Below, one piece after another: positions 12,109-21,218 of a stretch of 64,000 nt of DNA. Below the pieces are notes generated by a model, which worked only from the letters and a program-made list of their open reading frames with translations, ran no database searches and had not been told where the DNA came from. The translations under genes were made by a program, and so were the position numbers. Numbering within the stretch: the stretch's first letter is position 1; every line of letters begins with the position of its first letter. Source of the stretch: Arcanobacterium_A hippocoleae (GTDB lineage: Bacteria > Actinomycetota > Actinomycetes > Actinomycetales > Actinomycetaceae); assembly GCF_031456295.1 (NCBI RefSeq), contig NZ_JAVDUJ010000001.1:496001-560000 (forward strand). The letters run 5' to 3'.

Positions 12109-12523
12109 AAAACCAAACACCCAAAAAAAGGCATCCAATCAATAAAGGAAAGCCCAAAAACAGACTCAAAAAACCAGAAAAACTGGCAAAACAAAAAACC
12201 CAACCAAAAAAATCAGCCAGGCAAAAAACAGACCAACCAACCCAACAACCCAACCCACAAAAAGTCAGACCATCAAACCAGCCAGCCCAAAAAAACATCA
12301 TCATAAAAAGCTGACACACTATTGAGATTCCAAACAACACACCAACACCCAAGCAACCACCCCAAAAACCAGGACAGCCACCCGAAGCAGCAACTTCATA
12401 AGCTTACCACCAAAACCAAACCCGAGTCAAACCAAAACCCAAACCAGCCCCAGTGAAGCACACCACAAGAACAACCAAAACCCTCAAAACCAAAGCCCCA
12501 AGAATCTCCATCGCCCTCGCAAC
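12109..12523 (-). other. long U/G-rich rRNA operon leader with antitermination-like box
   Basis: About 415 nt separate the rRNA promoter from 16S. On the transcribed strand the region is rich in U and G and very poor in C and in A-runs; the plus strand is almost only A and C. Around 12342-12312 the transcript reads GUUGUUUGGAAUCUCAAUAG and continues UGUGUC. This resembles the leader box of actinobacterial rRNA operons (UGUUUGAGAACUCAAUAGUGUG), which is linked to antitermination and processing. No gene is present. Confidence 0.6.
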
Positions 12524-12531
12524 GAATAAAT

Positions 12532-12560
12532 ACTCTACCCACAAACAACACGTCCGTCAA
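12532..12560 (-). promoter_or_regulatory. rRNA operon promoter
   Basis: Minus-strand TTGACG (12560-12555), 17 bp spacer, TAGAGT (12537-12532): a near-consensus sigma-70-type promoter. Start of transcription would be about 12524. Just upstream of the -35 box is a perfect dyad GTGAC-GCCA-GTCAC (12585-12572), a possible binding site for an activator. Confidence 0.75.
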
Positions 12561-12657
12561 ATTAATTTTTCGTGACGCCAGTCACTTTGGTTTGGATTAT
12601 TCTTTTTCATCCTACTTTTCCCCGCTAAAACACGGGAAAATTTAATTTTCCAAACCT

Positions 12658-12692
12658 AATGTAGCCTCGACTTTCGTGGTCGAGGCTACATT
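12658..12692. terminator. hairpin terminator between tyrS and the rRNA operon
   Basis: Perfect 13-bp arms AATGTAGCCTCGA (12658-12670) and TCGAGGCTACATT (12680-12692) with a 9-base loop. It lies downstream of tyrS and upstream of the rRNA promoter, so it would insulate the two transcription units. The plus-strand side is followed by a T-rich stretch. Confidence 0.7.
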
Positions 12693-12831
12693 AATTTTAT
12701 TTGTTTTCAATTTTATGGCTGTCTGTGCAATTCAAATGATTTACAAAATTTCTTTACAAAAAATACATCATGTAAACCATTTTCAAATTACAAAGCTTCG
12801 TGTGGCATCACGTCAGATTCCATGAAATTAT

Positions 12832-14100
12832 TCAGTTTCCAAAAGGAATCTGCACAAGATTCAAATTTTTACGTCCTTTCCGGAGCAGTACAAAACCATT
12901 AGCGAGTAAATCAGATTCGCTCAGCACGTATGCTTCGTCAGTAATTTTCTGATTATTTACATATACGCCACCTGCAGCAATCGTTTTCCGCGCCGCACTC
13001 TTCCCTTTTTCGAGCCCGAGGCGCACTAGCAAATCAACAATCTCGGTACCAAGTTCTCCGGAGATCTTTGGAAGTTCAGCTACTGCATCACACAAAGTCG
13101 CCGCATCTAAATGATGTGGATCAGCTTTTCCGAAAAGTACTTCCGATGCCGCTTTTACACGTTCAGTGTTTTCAGCCCCATGTACCCATGTAGTTACATC
13201 TTCCGCAAGAACGCGTTGAGCTTCGCGCGCATGCGGACGTTCTGCCACAGCCCGTTCTAACTCAGCTATTTCAGCCTGGGTACGGAAGGTAAAGACTTTC
13301 AGCATCCGGATTACATCTTCATCAGCCGTATTTAGCCAGAACTGGTAAAACTTGTACGGCGAAAGCATCTGCGGATTCAGCCAAACTGCCCCGCCCTCAG
13401 TCTTACCGAACTTTGTTCCGTCAGCCTTGGTAATCAAAGGATTCGTGAGCACGTGTACAGATTCGCCTTCAACCTTGCGAATCAAATCCATTCCACCAAC
13501 AAGGTTCCCCCATTGGTCGTTTCCGCCCACTTCCAAAGTGCAGCCATAACGACGGAATAGCTCCAAGTAATCATTTGCTTGCAAAATCTGGTACGAAAAT
13601 TCGGTGTAGGAAATCCCTTCTTCCGAATTTAGCCGCCGCGCAACAATATCTTTTGCAATCATTGTGCCCAGACGGAAGTGTTTGCCTAAATCACGCAAGA
13701 AATCGATGGCCGACATTTCGTTGGTCCAATCGAGATTATTCACAGTGCGCGCCGGATTATCACCGTCAAAATCGAGTAATGATTCAAGCTGCGCCCGTAA
13801 AGAATCAGCCCAGCCAGCAACCGTTTCACGCTCGTTTAGCATCCGCTCGCCCTTTGCCCGCGGATCTCCAACTAATCCCGTAGCTCCGCCAACAAGAACA
13901 AGCGGATGATGCCCAGCCAGCTGCAAATGCCGCATTACCTTCACTGCTACAAGATGCCCATGGTGGAGCGATGGTGCCGTTGGATCAAAGCCACAATAGA
14001 AGGTCAAAGGCCCATCTTCAAGCGCCTTTTCGAGCGCATCGATATCTGTATGTTGAGCAATCAGCCCACGCCAACGTAGTTCATCAAGAACTCCAGACAC
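12832..14100 (-). CDS. tyrS: tyrosine--tRNA ligase
   Basis: Cytoplasmic class Ic aminoacyl-tRNA synthetase that charges tRNA-Tyr. The HIGH-type motif LHHGHL is at residues 45-50, YCGFDPTAPS precedes it, and the KMSKS-type motif is KFGKT in ADGTKFGKTEGGAVWL. A C-terminal S4-like RNA-binding domain (KSAARKTIAAGGVYVNN) completes the protein. The open frame extends 24 codons further, but the GTG at 14100 is preferred. It has GGAAGG seven bases upstream, and the protein then starts VSGVLDELRWRG like its relatives. It is 208 bp downstream of argR; in many actinobacteria argG and argH lie between these two genes. Confidence 0.95.
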   Translation of the reverse strand: MSGVLDELRWRGLIAQHTDIDALEKALEDGPLTFYCGFDPTAPSLHHGHLVAVKVMRHLQLAGHHPLVLVGGATGLVGDPRAKGERMLNERETVAGWADSLRAQLESLLDFDGDNPARTVNNLDWTNEMSAIDFLRDLGKHFRLGTMIAKDIVARRLNSEEGISYTEFSYQILQANDYLELFRRYGCTLEVGGNDQWGNLVGGMDLIRKVEGESVHVLTNPLITKADGTKFGKTEGGAVWLNPQMLSPYKFYQFWLNTADEDVIRMLKVFTFRTQAEIAELERAVAERPHAREAQRVLAEDVTTWVHGAENTERVKAASEVLFGKADPHHLDAATLCDAVAELPKISGELGTEIVDLLVRLGLEKGKSAARKTIAAGGVYVNNQKITDEAYVLSESDLLANGFVLLRKGRKNLNLVQIPFGN

Positions 14101-14308
14101 TTTTCTACCTTCCGTTTGATTACTATTTTTTTGTTTGAAGCAGCAATTTTTACTACTTCTGTGGTATTTCAATCCAGCTATTTCGGGACTCTTTACCGTA
14201 TGACTCCCAGTTTAGCTCTCATACTTCGCCTCCGATGCAAAGCAGATCAGACTATCAAAGATCTATTGCAAAGCGCGATTGTGAATGCGAAACCGTTTTC
14301 ATACAGGT

Positions 14309-14815
14309 CTAATTAACAGTTTTCCGCGCCGCAGACAGATCCAGTAACTCTTTTACAAGTGTTTTTGCCCGTTTGTCTGACCCAGTGATGATCAAGACTG
14401 TATCATCACCTGCTACGCATCCAAGGATTTCCGTTAATACCGCACGATCAATCGCAGACGCTAAAAGTTGCGCTGCACCTGGGGGTGTTCGCACAACTAC
14501 CTGATTCATCACATTGCGTGCGCCAATGATAATATCACGCGCCCAGCGTTCAAGCTGTGCCCGTGCACCATATGCAGACTCAGAAAGCTCCGTCACATCC
14601 GGAATGCGATAAACACGGCGTCCGTCAGCCGCATACTCTTTAAAAGCATGCAACTCTTCGAGATCACGCGAAAGAGTAGCTTGCGTGACATCAATTCCGT
14701 TTTCACGCAAATAACTCTGCAGCTCTGCCTGCGAACCAATTTTCTCATTCTCAATCAGCTCAAGAATTTTTGCATGACGCGCGGCTCTAGTAGCCGGGAT
14801 TACTTCGTTTTTCAC
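14309..14815 (-). CDS. argR: arginine repressor ArgR
   Basis: ArgR is an arginine-sensing hexameric repressor of arginine genes. The N-terminal winged helix covers about residues 10-75 (GSQAELQSYLRENGIDVTQ, then ATLSRDLEEL). The C-terminal domain for oligomerisation and arginine binding contains RTPPGAAQLLASAID and GCVAGDDTVLII. A frame to TTG at 14839 exists, but GTG at 14815 with AGGAAG seven bases upstream is the better start. None of argCJBDFGH is next to it: argR lies alone between pheT and tyrS. It may control arginine uptake or catabolism genes elsewhere. Confidence 0.92.
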   Translation of the reverse strand: MKNEVIPATRAARHAKILELIENEKIGSQAELQSYLRENGIDVTQATLSRDLEELHAFKEYAADGRRVYRIPDVTELSESAYGARAQLERWARDIIIGARNVMNQVVVRTPPGAAQLLASAIDRAVLTEILGCVAGDDTVLIITGSDKRAKTLVKELLDLSAARKTVN

Positions 14816-14911
14816 AATTGTTCTTCCTGTACTCTCCAAGTACGCAAACTTCCATCATTGGCATCATCCCAATTGGAAAATGACGATACAGCCGCCAGCT
14901 TGAATCACGTA

Positions 14912-17497
14912 TCAGCTACGTAGTTCAGCTCCAAACTCTTTCTTTGCACATTTCACAATTCGTTTCCGCACACTCGCAACTTCCGCAGCCGAAAGAGTGC
15001 CTTCAACCGCACGCATCCGCAGTGCAAAAGCTAACGACTTTTTACCTTCGGCGACTTGTTCACCCGTATAAACATCAAATAACTGCAGACTCTCAAAAAC
15101 CGCGCCCGCTGCTGTTTCAATCACTGCACCAAGATCACGTGCCGAAACAGTTTCGTCAACCACAAAAGCAAAATCCTCTTTTGCCACTGGGAAGGTGACA
15201 ACTGGTTTAACCTGAATCGGTTGGTCACCTCTAACGGCATGGATCAAATCGAGATCGAGCTCGAACGCAACCGAACGTGCAGGTAATTGCGTGGATTTGC
15301 AAACCTTTGGCGCCAGTTCACCAGCATACCCAATCACCTGGTCATTGACCTTTACCTGGGCGCAGCGCCCAGGATGATACGGCGCATATTCCGCATTTTC
15401 CAGTATTGCTTGCAAACCTATAGTTTCCAGCACAGTCTTTGCCGCTTGCACTGCATCACGCCAATCCCAATTTTGCGCCAGATAACCAAAATTACCTGAT
15501 TGCTGCTGTGGGCATGCCACACCTGCAATCCGATAAGGTTGTGCAGGAATTGCCTGATTCAGTGCCGCAATTTCTTCTGCAGCAGGCCGCTTTCCGGTGC
15601 CTGGCGTAACCGCTGGCGCAATCCCCGTCGGCAGAGTCACACGCCCAACTTCAAATATTGCAACATCCTCATTACCCCGAGCTACGTTAAGACGTGCAGT
15701 TTCAAGCAATGAATCAAGCACGGAAGTGCGCAAGTATGGCGCATCTTCTTGCAGCGGATTTTGCAATTTAACTGCTACTCTCCGTACATCCGTAGCAGGA
15801 ATCTGCTGTTTCTCAAAGGTTGCCGCCGAAATGAAAGGATAGCTCAGAGTTTGTACCCATCCTTGTTCTGCCAATGCACGAGAAATATCGCGTCGTTGAC
15901 GTTGCGCAAGCGGCAAACCATGACCAGCCGGAGCATAAGGCACAACCGCTGGAATCTGATCGTAGCCAATCAAACGCGCAATTTCCTCTACAAGATGTGC
16001 GCTGCCAACGATATCCGGCCGCCATGACGGTACGCTGACCAAAGCGCGATCATCATCGACTTGAGTTACATCACAACCAATTTCACGCAGCACCGAAATC
16101 TGTTTTTGGACATCAAGAGTGAGTCCGGTCAGCCGTGCCGTCTGCGCAAAATTGAAATCGATGACGGTGAGCTGAGGATCAAGCGCAAATTCATAATTTG
16201 CCGAATCGATTGTGCCTCCACCGTATTCAACAAGTATCTCCGCTACAGCTTGGGCTGCAACCGGTGCAACTTCACGATCGACACCGCGCTCAAACCGCTT
16301 TGCAGCTTCCGAAGGAAGCTTATGACGGCGTGCCATCCGCGCTACTGAGACTGTGTCAAAATGCGCTGCTTCGATCAAAATATCGGTAGTTTGCGCAGTG
16401 ATCTCAGTATCCAGACCACCCATCGTCCCGGCAAGTCCAATTGCCCTTGCGCCGTGGCCACCTTGAGAATCTGCAATCAACAAATCTTCCGTATTCAGAG
16501 TACGTGTAATGCCATCAAGAGTATGTAACTGCTCTCCAGGATTTGCGCGACGCACCACGATCGGTGCAGTCAAAGTATCCAAATCGTATGCATGCAAAGG
16601 CTGACCGAGATCAAGCATCACGTAATTGGTCGCATCAACGGCAAGCGAAATCGGACGCATCCCTGCTGCAATCAGCCGATTTTGCAGCCATTGAGGAGAT
16701 TCAGCTTGTGTATTTACACCACGCACGATCCGCGTGATAAAGCGGTCGCATCCAGAAACACCATGAATCGGCGCTGCATCTTCGACGACAATTGGGAATC
16801 CTGCATTATTTACTTCCGGTACAGCTTTCGCAGCCTGACTTGTAAATATTGGATCGCTAAATTTCGCCCCAGTAGAGTGCGCATATTCGCGGGCAACACC
16901 ACGCATTGAAAAGCAGTAACCACGATCTGGGGTGATGTTGATTTCAAGAATTTCACCTTGGATCCCAAGGTATTCCAGGACGTCCTCGCCAGGAGCTGGA
17001 ACCCCCTTCGCCGCCGCTTCAGCAGCATCGTGAGCTAAGACGATAATCCCGTCATGATCTTCGCCAATGCCCAGTTCACGCACGGAACAAATCATTCCGT
17101 CAGAAATATGACCATAGGTTTTGCGTGCAGCAATTTTGAAATCACCAGGCAGAACTGCTCCTGGAAGTGAGACAACAACGTAATCTCCAGCCGTAAAATT
17201 ATGTGCCCCGCAAATAATTCCGCGTGAAGCTAACTCCGCTGGTTCTTTTCCAGTACCTGGCGCATCATTGTGCCGCCCTACGTCAACGCGACAGTAGTTG
17301 ATTATTTTTCCATTTGATTGCTCTTTGGCATCTTGTGTTAGTACTTTGCCAACCACGATCGGCCCTTGTACTTCTGGCCGGTGGATCGCTTCTTCTTCAA
17401 GTCCGACTTTCACCAGCGCAGCAGCCAATTCCTGCGGACCAGTGCCCGGTAAAACCGCAACGTGCTCTTTTAACCATTCAATTGGGATAAGTGGCAT
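14912..17497 (-). CDS. pheT: phenylalanine--tRNA ligase, beta subunit
   Basis: The large subunit of the alpha2-beta2 PheRS complex, 861 residues, full length for long bacterial PheT. In order: N-terminal core, EMAP-type tRNA-binding domain (about 40-155, with GIICGAHNFTAGDYVVV), B3/B4 editing region (about 230-390), B5 domain (about 430-505), catalytic-like core, and the C-terminal FDX-ACB anticodon-binding domain (FPVAKEDFAFVVDETVSARD, near 770-790). It starts with ATG behind GAGGGAAC, two bases after the pheS stop, so the pair is translated together. argR follows after 96 bp. Confidence 0.96.
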   Translation of the reverse strand: MPLIPIEWLKEHVAVLPGTGPQELAAALVKVGLEEEAIHRPEVQGPIVVGKVLTQDAKEQSNGKIINYCRVDVGRHNDAPGTGKEPAELASRGIICGAHNFTAGDYVVVSLPGAVLPGDFKIAARKTYGHISDGMICSVRELGIGEDHDGIIVLAHDAAEAAAKGVPAPGEDVLEYLGIQGEILEINITPDRGYCFSMRGVAREYAHSTGAKFSDPIFTSQAAKAVPEVNNAGFPIVVEDAAPIHGVSGCDRFITRIVRGVNTQAESPQWLQNRLIAAGMRPISLAVDATNYVMLDLGQPLHAYDLDTLTAPIVVRRANPGEQLHTLDGITRTLNTEDLLIADSQGGHGARAIGLAGTMGGLDTEITAQTTDILIEAAHFDTVSVARMARRHKLPSEAAKRFERGVDREVAPVAAQAVAEILVEYGGGTIDSANYEFALDPQLTVIDFNFAQTARLTGLTLDVQKQISVLREIGCDVTQVDDDRALVSVPSWRPDIVGSAHLVEEIARLIGYDQIPAVVPYAPAGHGLPLAQRQRRDISRALAEQGWVQTLSYPFISAATFEKQQIPATDVRRVAVKLQNPLQEDAPYLRTSVLDSLLETARLNVARGNEDVAIFEVGRVTLPTGIAPAVTPGTGKRPAAEEIAALNQAIPAQPYRIAGVACPQQQSGNFGYLAQNWDWRDAVQAAKTVLETIGLQAILENAEYAPYHPGRCAQVKVNDQVIGYAGELAPKVCKSTQLPARSVAFELDLDLIHAVRGDQPIQVKPVVTFPVAKEDFAFVVDETVSARDLGAVIETAAGAVFESLQLFDVYTGEQVAEGKKSLAFALRMRAVEGTLSAAEVASVRKRIVKCAKKEFGAELRS

Positions 17498-17499
17498 AT

Positions 17500-18585
17500 T
17501 TAGTTCCCTCTTCCAGTGGTACCAAATTGAGTTGAAAAGCGGATATCTCCTTCAACCATATCGCGCATATCAGCAATTCCATGACGCAACATCAATGTAC
17601 GTTCCAATCCCATGCCAAATGCGATGCCGGTATAAACATCAGGATCGATCCCCGCATTTTTCAGCACTTCAGGGTTCACTACTCCACATCCGCCCCATTC
17701 GATCCAGCCCGCGCCGCCTTTCTTTTGCGGGAACCATAAATCCATTTCTGCTGACGGTTCTGTAAATGGAAAATATGACGGACGTAGGCGCGTTTTTGCT
17801 TCCGGACCGAACATCGCCTTTGCAAAATGGTCTAGCGTACCTTTCAAATGCTCCATCGTGATCCCTTTATCAACGGCCAGACCTTCTACTTGATGGAAGA
17901 CTGGCGTATGCGTGGCATCAAGTGCATCAGTGCGATAAACCTTACCTGGACAAGCAATATATACAGGTGCCCCACGTTCAAGCATCACATGAGATTGCAC
18001 CGGTGAAGTATGTGTCCGCATCACGAGCCCCGGAGTTTCCACAAAATTTGCTTCGCCTGCTAAAGTTACCTGCGCATATCCTGCCACATAGAAAGTGTCT
18101 TGCATTTGCCGAGCAGGATGATCTGGACCGAAATTCAATGCGTCAAAATTGAACCACTCATGTTCCAGCTCTGGACCTTCAGCAATATCCCAGCCCATCC
18201 CGATGAAAAAATCTGAAACATCATCTATCAGCACGTCTAGCGGATGCCGTGCACCTTTCGCTTTTCCGGACGTAGGAATCGTGACATCGACGCGTTCCTC
18301 ACGGAGCATTTTCGCTTCAAGCTGGGCTTCAATTCGGCTAGTGGCTAATGCTAATGCTTCTTGTACCGCTTTCCGCGCACCGCCGATAAGCTTTCCGGCA
18401 ATTGGTTTTTCACTTGGCTGCAAATTTCGGATCTGCATATTAGCGTGCGTAATTGGCGCATTATCACCTACATGTGCCAAACGCGCAGTTTTGATTTCAT
18501 TGAGCGTATTCGCCGCAGCAAAGGCTGCTTGCGCTGCTGCTACAGCTTGTGCAATTCCCGCTTCGTCTAATGGACTTAAAGCCAT
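17500..18585 (-). CDS. pheS: phenylalanine--tRNA ligase, alpha subunit
   Basis: Catalytic subunit of PheRS, a class II synthetase of 361 residues. The N-terminal coiled coil (about 1-90) contacts tRNA. Class II motifs are seen as RTHTSPVQSHVM near residue 190-200 and FGMGLERTLMLRHGIAD near the C-terminus. The frame can start at 18600, but the ATG at 18585 has GGAAGGG directly upstream and gives MALSPLDEAG, which matches the family. I looked for a T-box leader upstream and saw none. It is followed by pheT with a 2-bp gap. Confidence 0.96.
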   Translation of the reverse strand: MALSPLDEAGIAQAVAAAQAAFAAANTLNEIKTARLAHVGDNAPITHANMQIRNLQPSEKPIAGKLIGGARKAVQEALALATSRIEAQLEAKMLREERVDVTIPTSGKAKGARHPLDVLIDDVSDFFIGMGWDIAEGPELEHEWFNFDALNFGPDHPARQMQDTFYVAGYAQVTLAGEANFVETPGLVMRTHTSPVQSHVMLERGAPVYIACPGKVYRTDALDATHTPVFHQVEGLAVDKGITMEHLKGTLDHFAKAMFGPEAKTRLRPSYFPFTEPSAEMDLWFPQKKGGAGWIEWGGCGVVNPEVLKNAGIDPDVYTGIAFGMGLERTLMLRHGIADMRDMVEGDIRFSTQFGTTGRGN

Positions 18586-18805
18586 GATTCCCTTCCACAT
18601 TTCCCATACTCTGGCGCTGACACGAACACAGCTTCAACGCTTCTCCGTCTTCCGCCTATCTTACTCTTCAGAGAGAAACGGCGCTAATAAAGATCACCTA
18701 CTGTGAATAATTCCTGCACGATTTCGCATTGTGGACACTCTTTCGCTGCATATTTATACGCATCCTTTTCCCTCATCCATTAAACCCATTTTCAACAACA
18801 ATTCG

Positions 18806-19669
18806 TTATTCCAGATGCGATGCCAAAAGCTGCGCTTGAGCACTGGTATATAGGCAAATACTTGCAGCCATTGCGACGTTCAAAGATTCCGCGCGCCCGC
18901 TCATGCGAATTGCCACCGCACTATCCGCAAGCGCCAACTCCTGCTCACTAAAGCCGTGCGCCTCATTCCCGAGCATCCAAATCGTCGGCTTGCGTAAATC
19001 TATCTGCTCCGCACGCAGATCACACGTGCCACTCCCATTACTAGCTCGCATTGCAAGCTCATCGAGATAATAATCAGCACGCCCATGTGCAGCACACACT
19101 TGGAATCCAGAACTTCGCGCCAGCGCCACAAAATCAGTAGCATCAGGCGCTGCTACCACCGGAAGATGGAAGAGCGAGCCAACAGAAGCACGAATCACTT
19201 TCGGATTCGTCACTTCTACTGAGCCGGCACCAATCACCACACCCTGCGCACCAAATGCATCAGCAGCCCGAATAATCGTGCCTAAATTTCCCGGATCAGC
19301 GCTCCGAAGCGCAAAAACAAGTAATTTCGACTCTTGCAATAACTGCGAAAGCGCTGGAACTTCTGGCATCGATGCGACAGCTAAAATTCCCTGCGCATCC
19401 TGACTTAATTCCAGAAAAAGATCCGCAGGTAAAAGATGCAGATACAAATCTGCACGCGCAATCAGCTGCGCTAAATCTGGATGTATTCCCAGGGCACTTT
19501 CAGTAGCGTAAACATCACGCACGAGCGCTGGTTGCATCGCCAATAACTCACGTACCGCCTGTGGACCTTCTACGATGATTTGCCCGTATTTACGCCGATT
19601 TGCACTTCGATAGAGCCCCTGAACTTTTTTCAGTTGCCCCGTCTTTGCAGATATTTCCTTAATTGGCAT
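18806..19669 (-). CDS. TrmH/SpoU family RNA 2'-O-methyltransferase
   Basis: A 287-residue SPOUT-class methyltransferase that probably modifies 23S rRNA or tRNA at a ribose 2'-OH. The N-terminal substrate-binding part contains RKYGQIIVEGPQAVRELL. The knotted SAM-binding domain shows the three family motifs: DPGNLGTIIRAADAFG (motif 1), WMLGNEAHGFS (motif 2), and IRMSGRAESLNVAMAASICL (motif 3). It sits between rplT and pheS, the common place for this gene in actinobacteria, but is separated from rplT by a terminator. The exact target nucleotide is not predictable here. Confidence 0.9.
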   Translation of the reverse strand: MPIKEISAKTGQLKKVQGLYRSANRRKYGQIIVEGPQAVRELLAMQPALVRDVYATESALGIHPDLAQLIARADLYLHLLPADLFLELSQDAQGILAVASMPEVPALSQLLQESKLLVFALRSADPGNLGTIIRAADAFGAQGVVIGAGSVEVTNPKVIRASVGSLFHLPVVAAPDATDFVALARSSGFQVCAAHGRADYYLDELAMRASNGSGTCDLRAEQIDLRKPTIWMLGNEAHGFSEQELALADSAVAIRMSGRAESLNVAMAASICLYTSAQAQLLASHLE

Positions 19670-19775
19670 AACTTTACCTTACTACGTGGTACAAAATCTG
19701 AAGAAGAATCAAGCAAAATTTTTCAGACGCATCAAAAGCGATCTGAACTCCAGCTGAGAGGACAAAATCAAATAC

Positions 19776-19808
19776 GAAAACGGTGTGACCCCGCTAGAGG
19801 TCACACCG
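19776..19808 (-). terminator. terminator of the infC-rpmI-rplT operon
   Basis: A perfect 10-bp stem CGGTGTGACC/GGTCACACCG (19808-19799 with 19790-19781) with an 8-base loop is followed on the minus strand by TTTTCG. It is located 41 bp after the rplT stop. Confidence 0.85.
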
Positions 19809-19849
19809 CAATAATCCGTTTAATTGTCAATCACAACTGATTTAGCAAA

Positions 19850-20230
19850 TTAAAGTACCGGAGCGTTCACATCTTCTGGCAGTGCTTTGCGTGCAATCTC
19901 AACGATTGCGGTGAAAGCAGCTGGATCGTTTACCGCAAGCTCCGCAAGCATCCGGCGGTCAACTTCCACCTCAGCCAATTTCAAACCTTGCATGAAACGG
20001 TTGTACGTCATACCGTTTGCACGAGCTGCAGCATTGATGCGGGTGATCCACAGTTTCCGGAACTCATTCTTACGCACCTTACGATCACGGTAGTTATAGA
20101 CGAATGAGTGCGTTACTTGCTCTTTTGCTTTCCGGTAAAGACGGGAACGCTGACCACGATATCCAGATGCGCGGTCAAGGACTGTACGACGCTTCTTCTT
20201 GGCGTTAAGGGCGTTCTTTACGCGTGCCAT
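19850..20230 (-). CDS. rplT: 50S ribosomal protein L20
   Basis: L20 binds 23S rRNA and is needed early in 50S assembly; in several bacteria it also represses its own operon. The 126-residue sequence starts MARVKNALNAKKKRRTVLDR and contains the conserved RSRLYRKAKEQV, WITRINAAARANGM and AELAVNDPAAF. The C-terminus is a little longer than the usual 118. It is the last gene of infC-rpmI-rplT, 41 bp after rpmI. Confidence 0.97.
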   Translation of the reverse strand: MARVKNALNAKKKRRTVLDRASGYRGQRSRLYRKAKEQVTHSFVYNYRDRKVRKNEFRKLWITRINAAARANGMTYNRFMQGLKLAEVEVDRRMLAELAVNDPAAFTAIVEIARKALPEDVNAPVL

Positions 20231-20271
20231 GATTATTTCTCCTTGTTTCTAAAAAGCTTTACAACTCGTGA

Positions 20272-20466
20272 TTAACGGCCAAGCAGACGGCTCATCTTCT
20301 TCACATCTGCCTTTGCCACTGGCTGATCAGTGGAAAGACGCCGAGTGCGGCGCGATGACTTGTGCTCAAGCAAGTGGCGCTTATTTGCCTGCTCGCGCAT
20401 CAGCTTGCCTTTACCCGTAACACGGATCCGCTTCTTCGTACCGGAGTGTGTCTTCATCTTTGGCAT
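20272..20466 (-). CDS. rpmI: 50S ribosomal protein L35
   Basis: A 64-residue basic protein starting MPKMKTHSGTKKRIRVTGKG, with the conserved HLLEHKSSRRTRRL; standard length for L35. It lies between infC (92 bp upstream) and rplT, the conserved arrangement. Confidence 0.97.
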   Translation of the reverse strand: MPKMKTHSGTKKRIRVTGKGKLMREQANKRHLLEHKSSRRTRRLSTDQPVAKADVKKMSRLLGR

Positions 20467-20558
20467 TTTTCATGCTCCCTCTAGCTGCACGCGGCAGCTG
20501 TCTAACTTCTTGCGAAGTACCTGTTCGTGTCTGCTAAAAACTAGATCAGTCTGACGGC

Positions 20559-21218
20559 TCATTCAGCAATTGCTGTATCTGCCTCAGCTACTTCCGTGAC
20601 CTTTGCGGCAATCTTCAACGCATTCTTCTGCGCGCGTGATGCTTCTTTCGCACGCCGATTCTCACGTTCAGCCTCACGCCGACGGCGCTGATCTGATTTC
20701 GCTTCTGATTTGCGACGTATCGGCGCCAGAACCATTACCATTGAGCGCCCATCAACACGCGGTGCTGATTCAACCACACCATTTTCGGAAGCGTCTTGCG
20801 CAATTCTTTGCATCAAATTCACGCCTTCCTCTGGACGCGACTGTTCACGCCCACGGAAACGCAGCTGAATTTTCACTTTGTCTCCGCCGTCAAGGAATTT
20901 ATAAATTCGCTTGAGCTTGGTTTCGTAATCGTGCTGATCAATCTTCAAACCAATACGCAGCTCCTTGAGTTGCGTATTCGCCTGATTCCGCCGAGCTTCA
21001 CGAGCTTTCTGAGCTGCTTCGTACTTGTATTTGCCGTAGTCCATCAGCTTTGCGACGGGTGGCTTGGCGTTTGGCGCAACCTCTACGAGATCGAGATTCG
21101 CTTCAATCGCCAATTGCAATGCTTTTTTGATCGCGATTACGCCGACCTGCTCACCGCCCGGACCTACAAGGCGCACTTCCGGTACGTTGATTCGATCGTT
21201 GATTCGTGGCTCGTTGAT
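20559..21218 (-). CDS. infC: translation initiation factor IF-3, probable AUC start
   Basis: IF-3 binds the 30S subunit and proofreads initiation codons. The N-domain (INDRINVPEVRLVGPGGEQV) and C-domain (KELRIGLKIDQHDYETKLK) are complete. A charged Ala/Arg-rich C-terminal extension of about 50 residues is typical of actinobacteria. The only standard start in frame is GTG at 21251, with no ribosome site. An AGAGGAG (21230-21224) is five bases before an ATC at 21218, and translation from there gives INEPRINDRINVPEV, which aligns with the N-terminus of relatives. Rare AUU/AUC starts are a known autoregulatory device of infC, so 21218 is chosen. Confidence 0.93.
   Translation of the reverse strand: MNEPRINDRINVPEVRLVGPGGEQVGVIAIKKALQLAIEANLDLVEVAPNAKPPVAKLMDYGKYKYEAAQKAREARRNQANTQLKELRIGLKIDQHDYETKLKRIYKFLDGGDKVKIQLRFRGREQSRPEEGVNLMQRIAQDASENGVVESAPRVDGRSMVMVLAPIRRKSEAKSDQRRRREAERENRRAKEASRAQKNALKIAAKVTEVAEADTAIAE

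Noticed and set aside
14101..14308. Possible T-box or remnant of argH between argR and tyrS
   Set aside because: No T-box core sequence and no recognisable ArgH residues in any frame.
18601..18805. Possible phenylalanine attenuator or T-box before pheS
   Set aside because: No run of Phe codons in a short leader ORF and no T-box motif.
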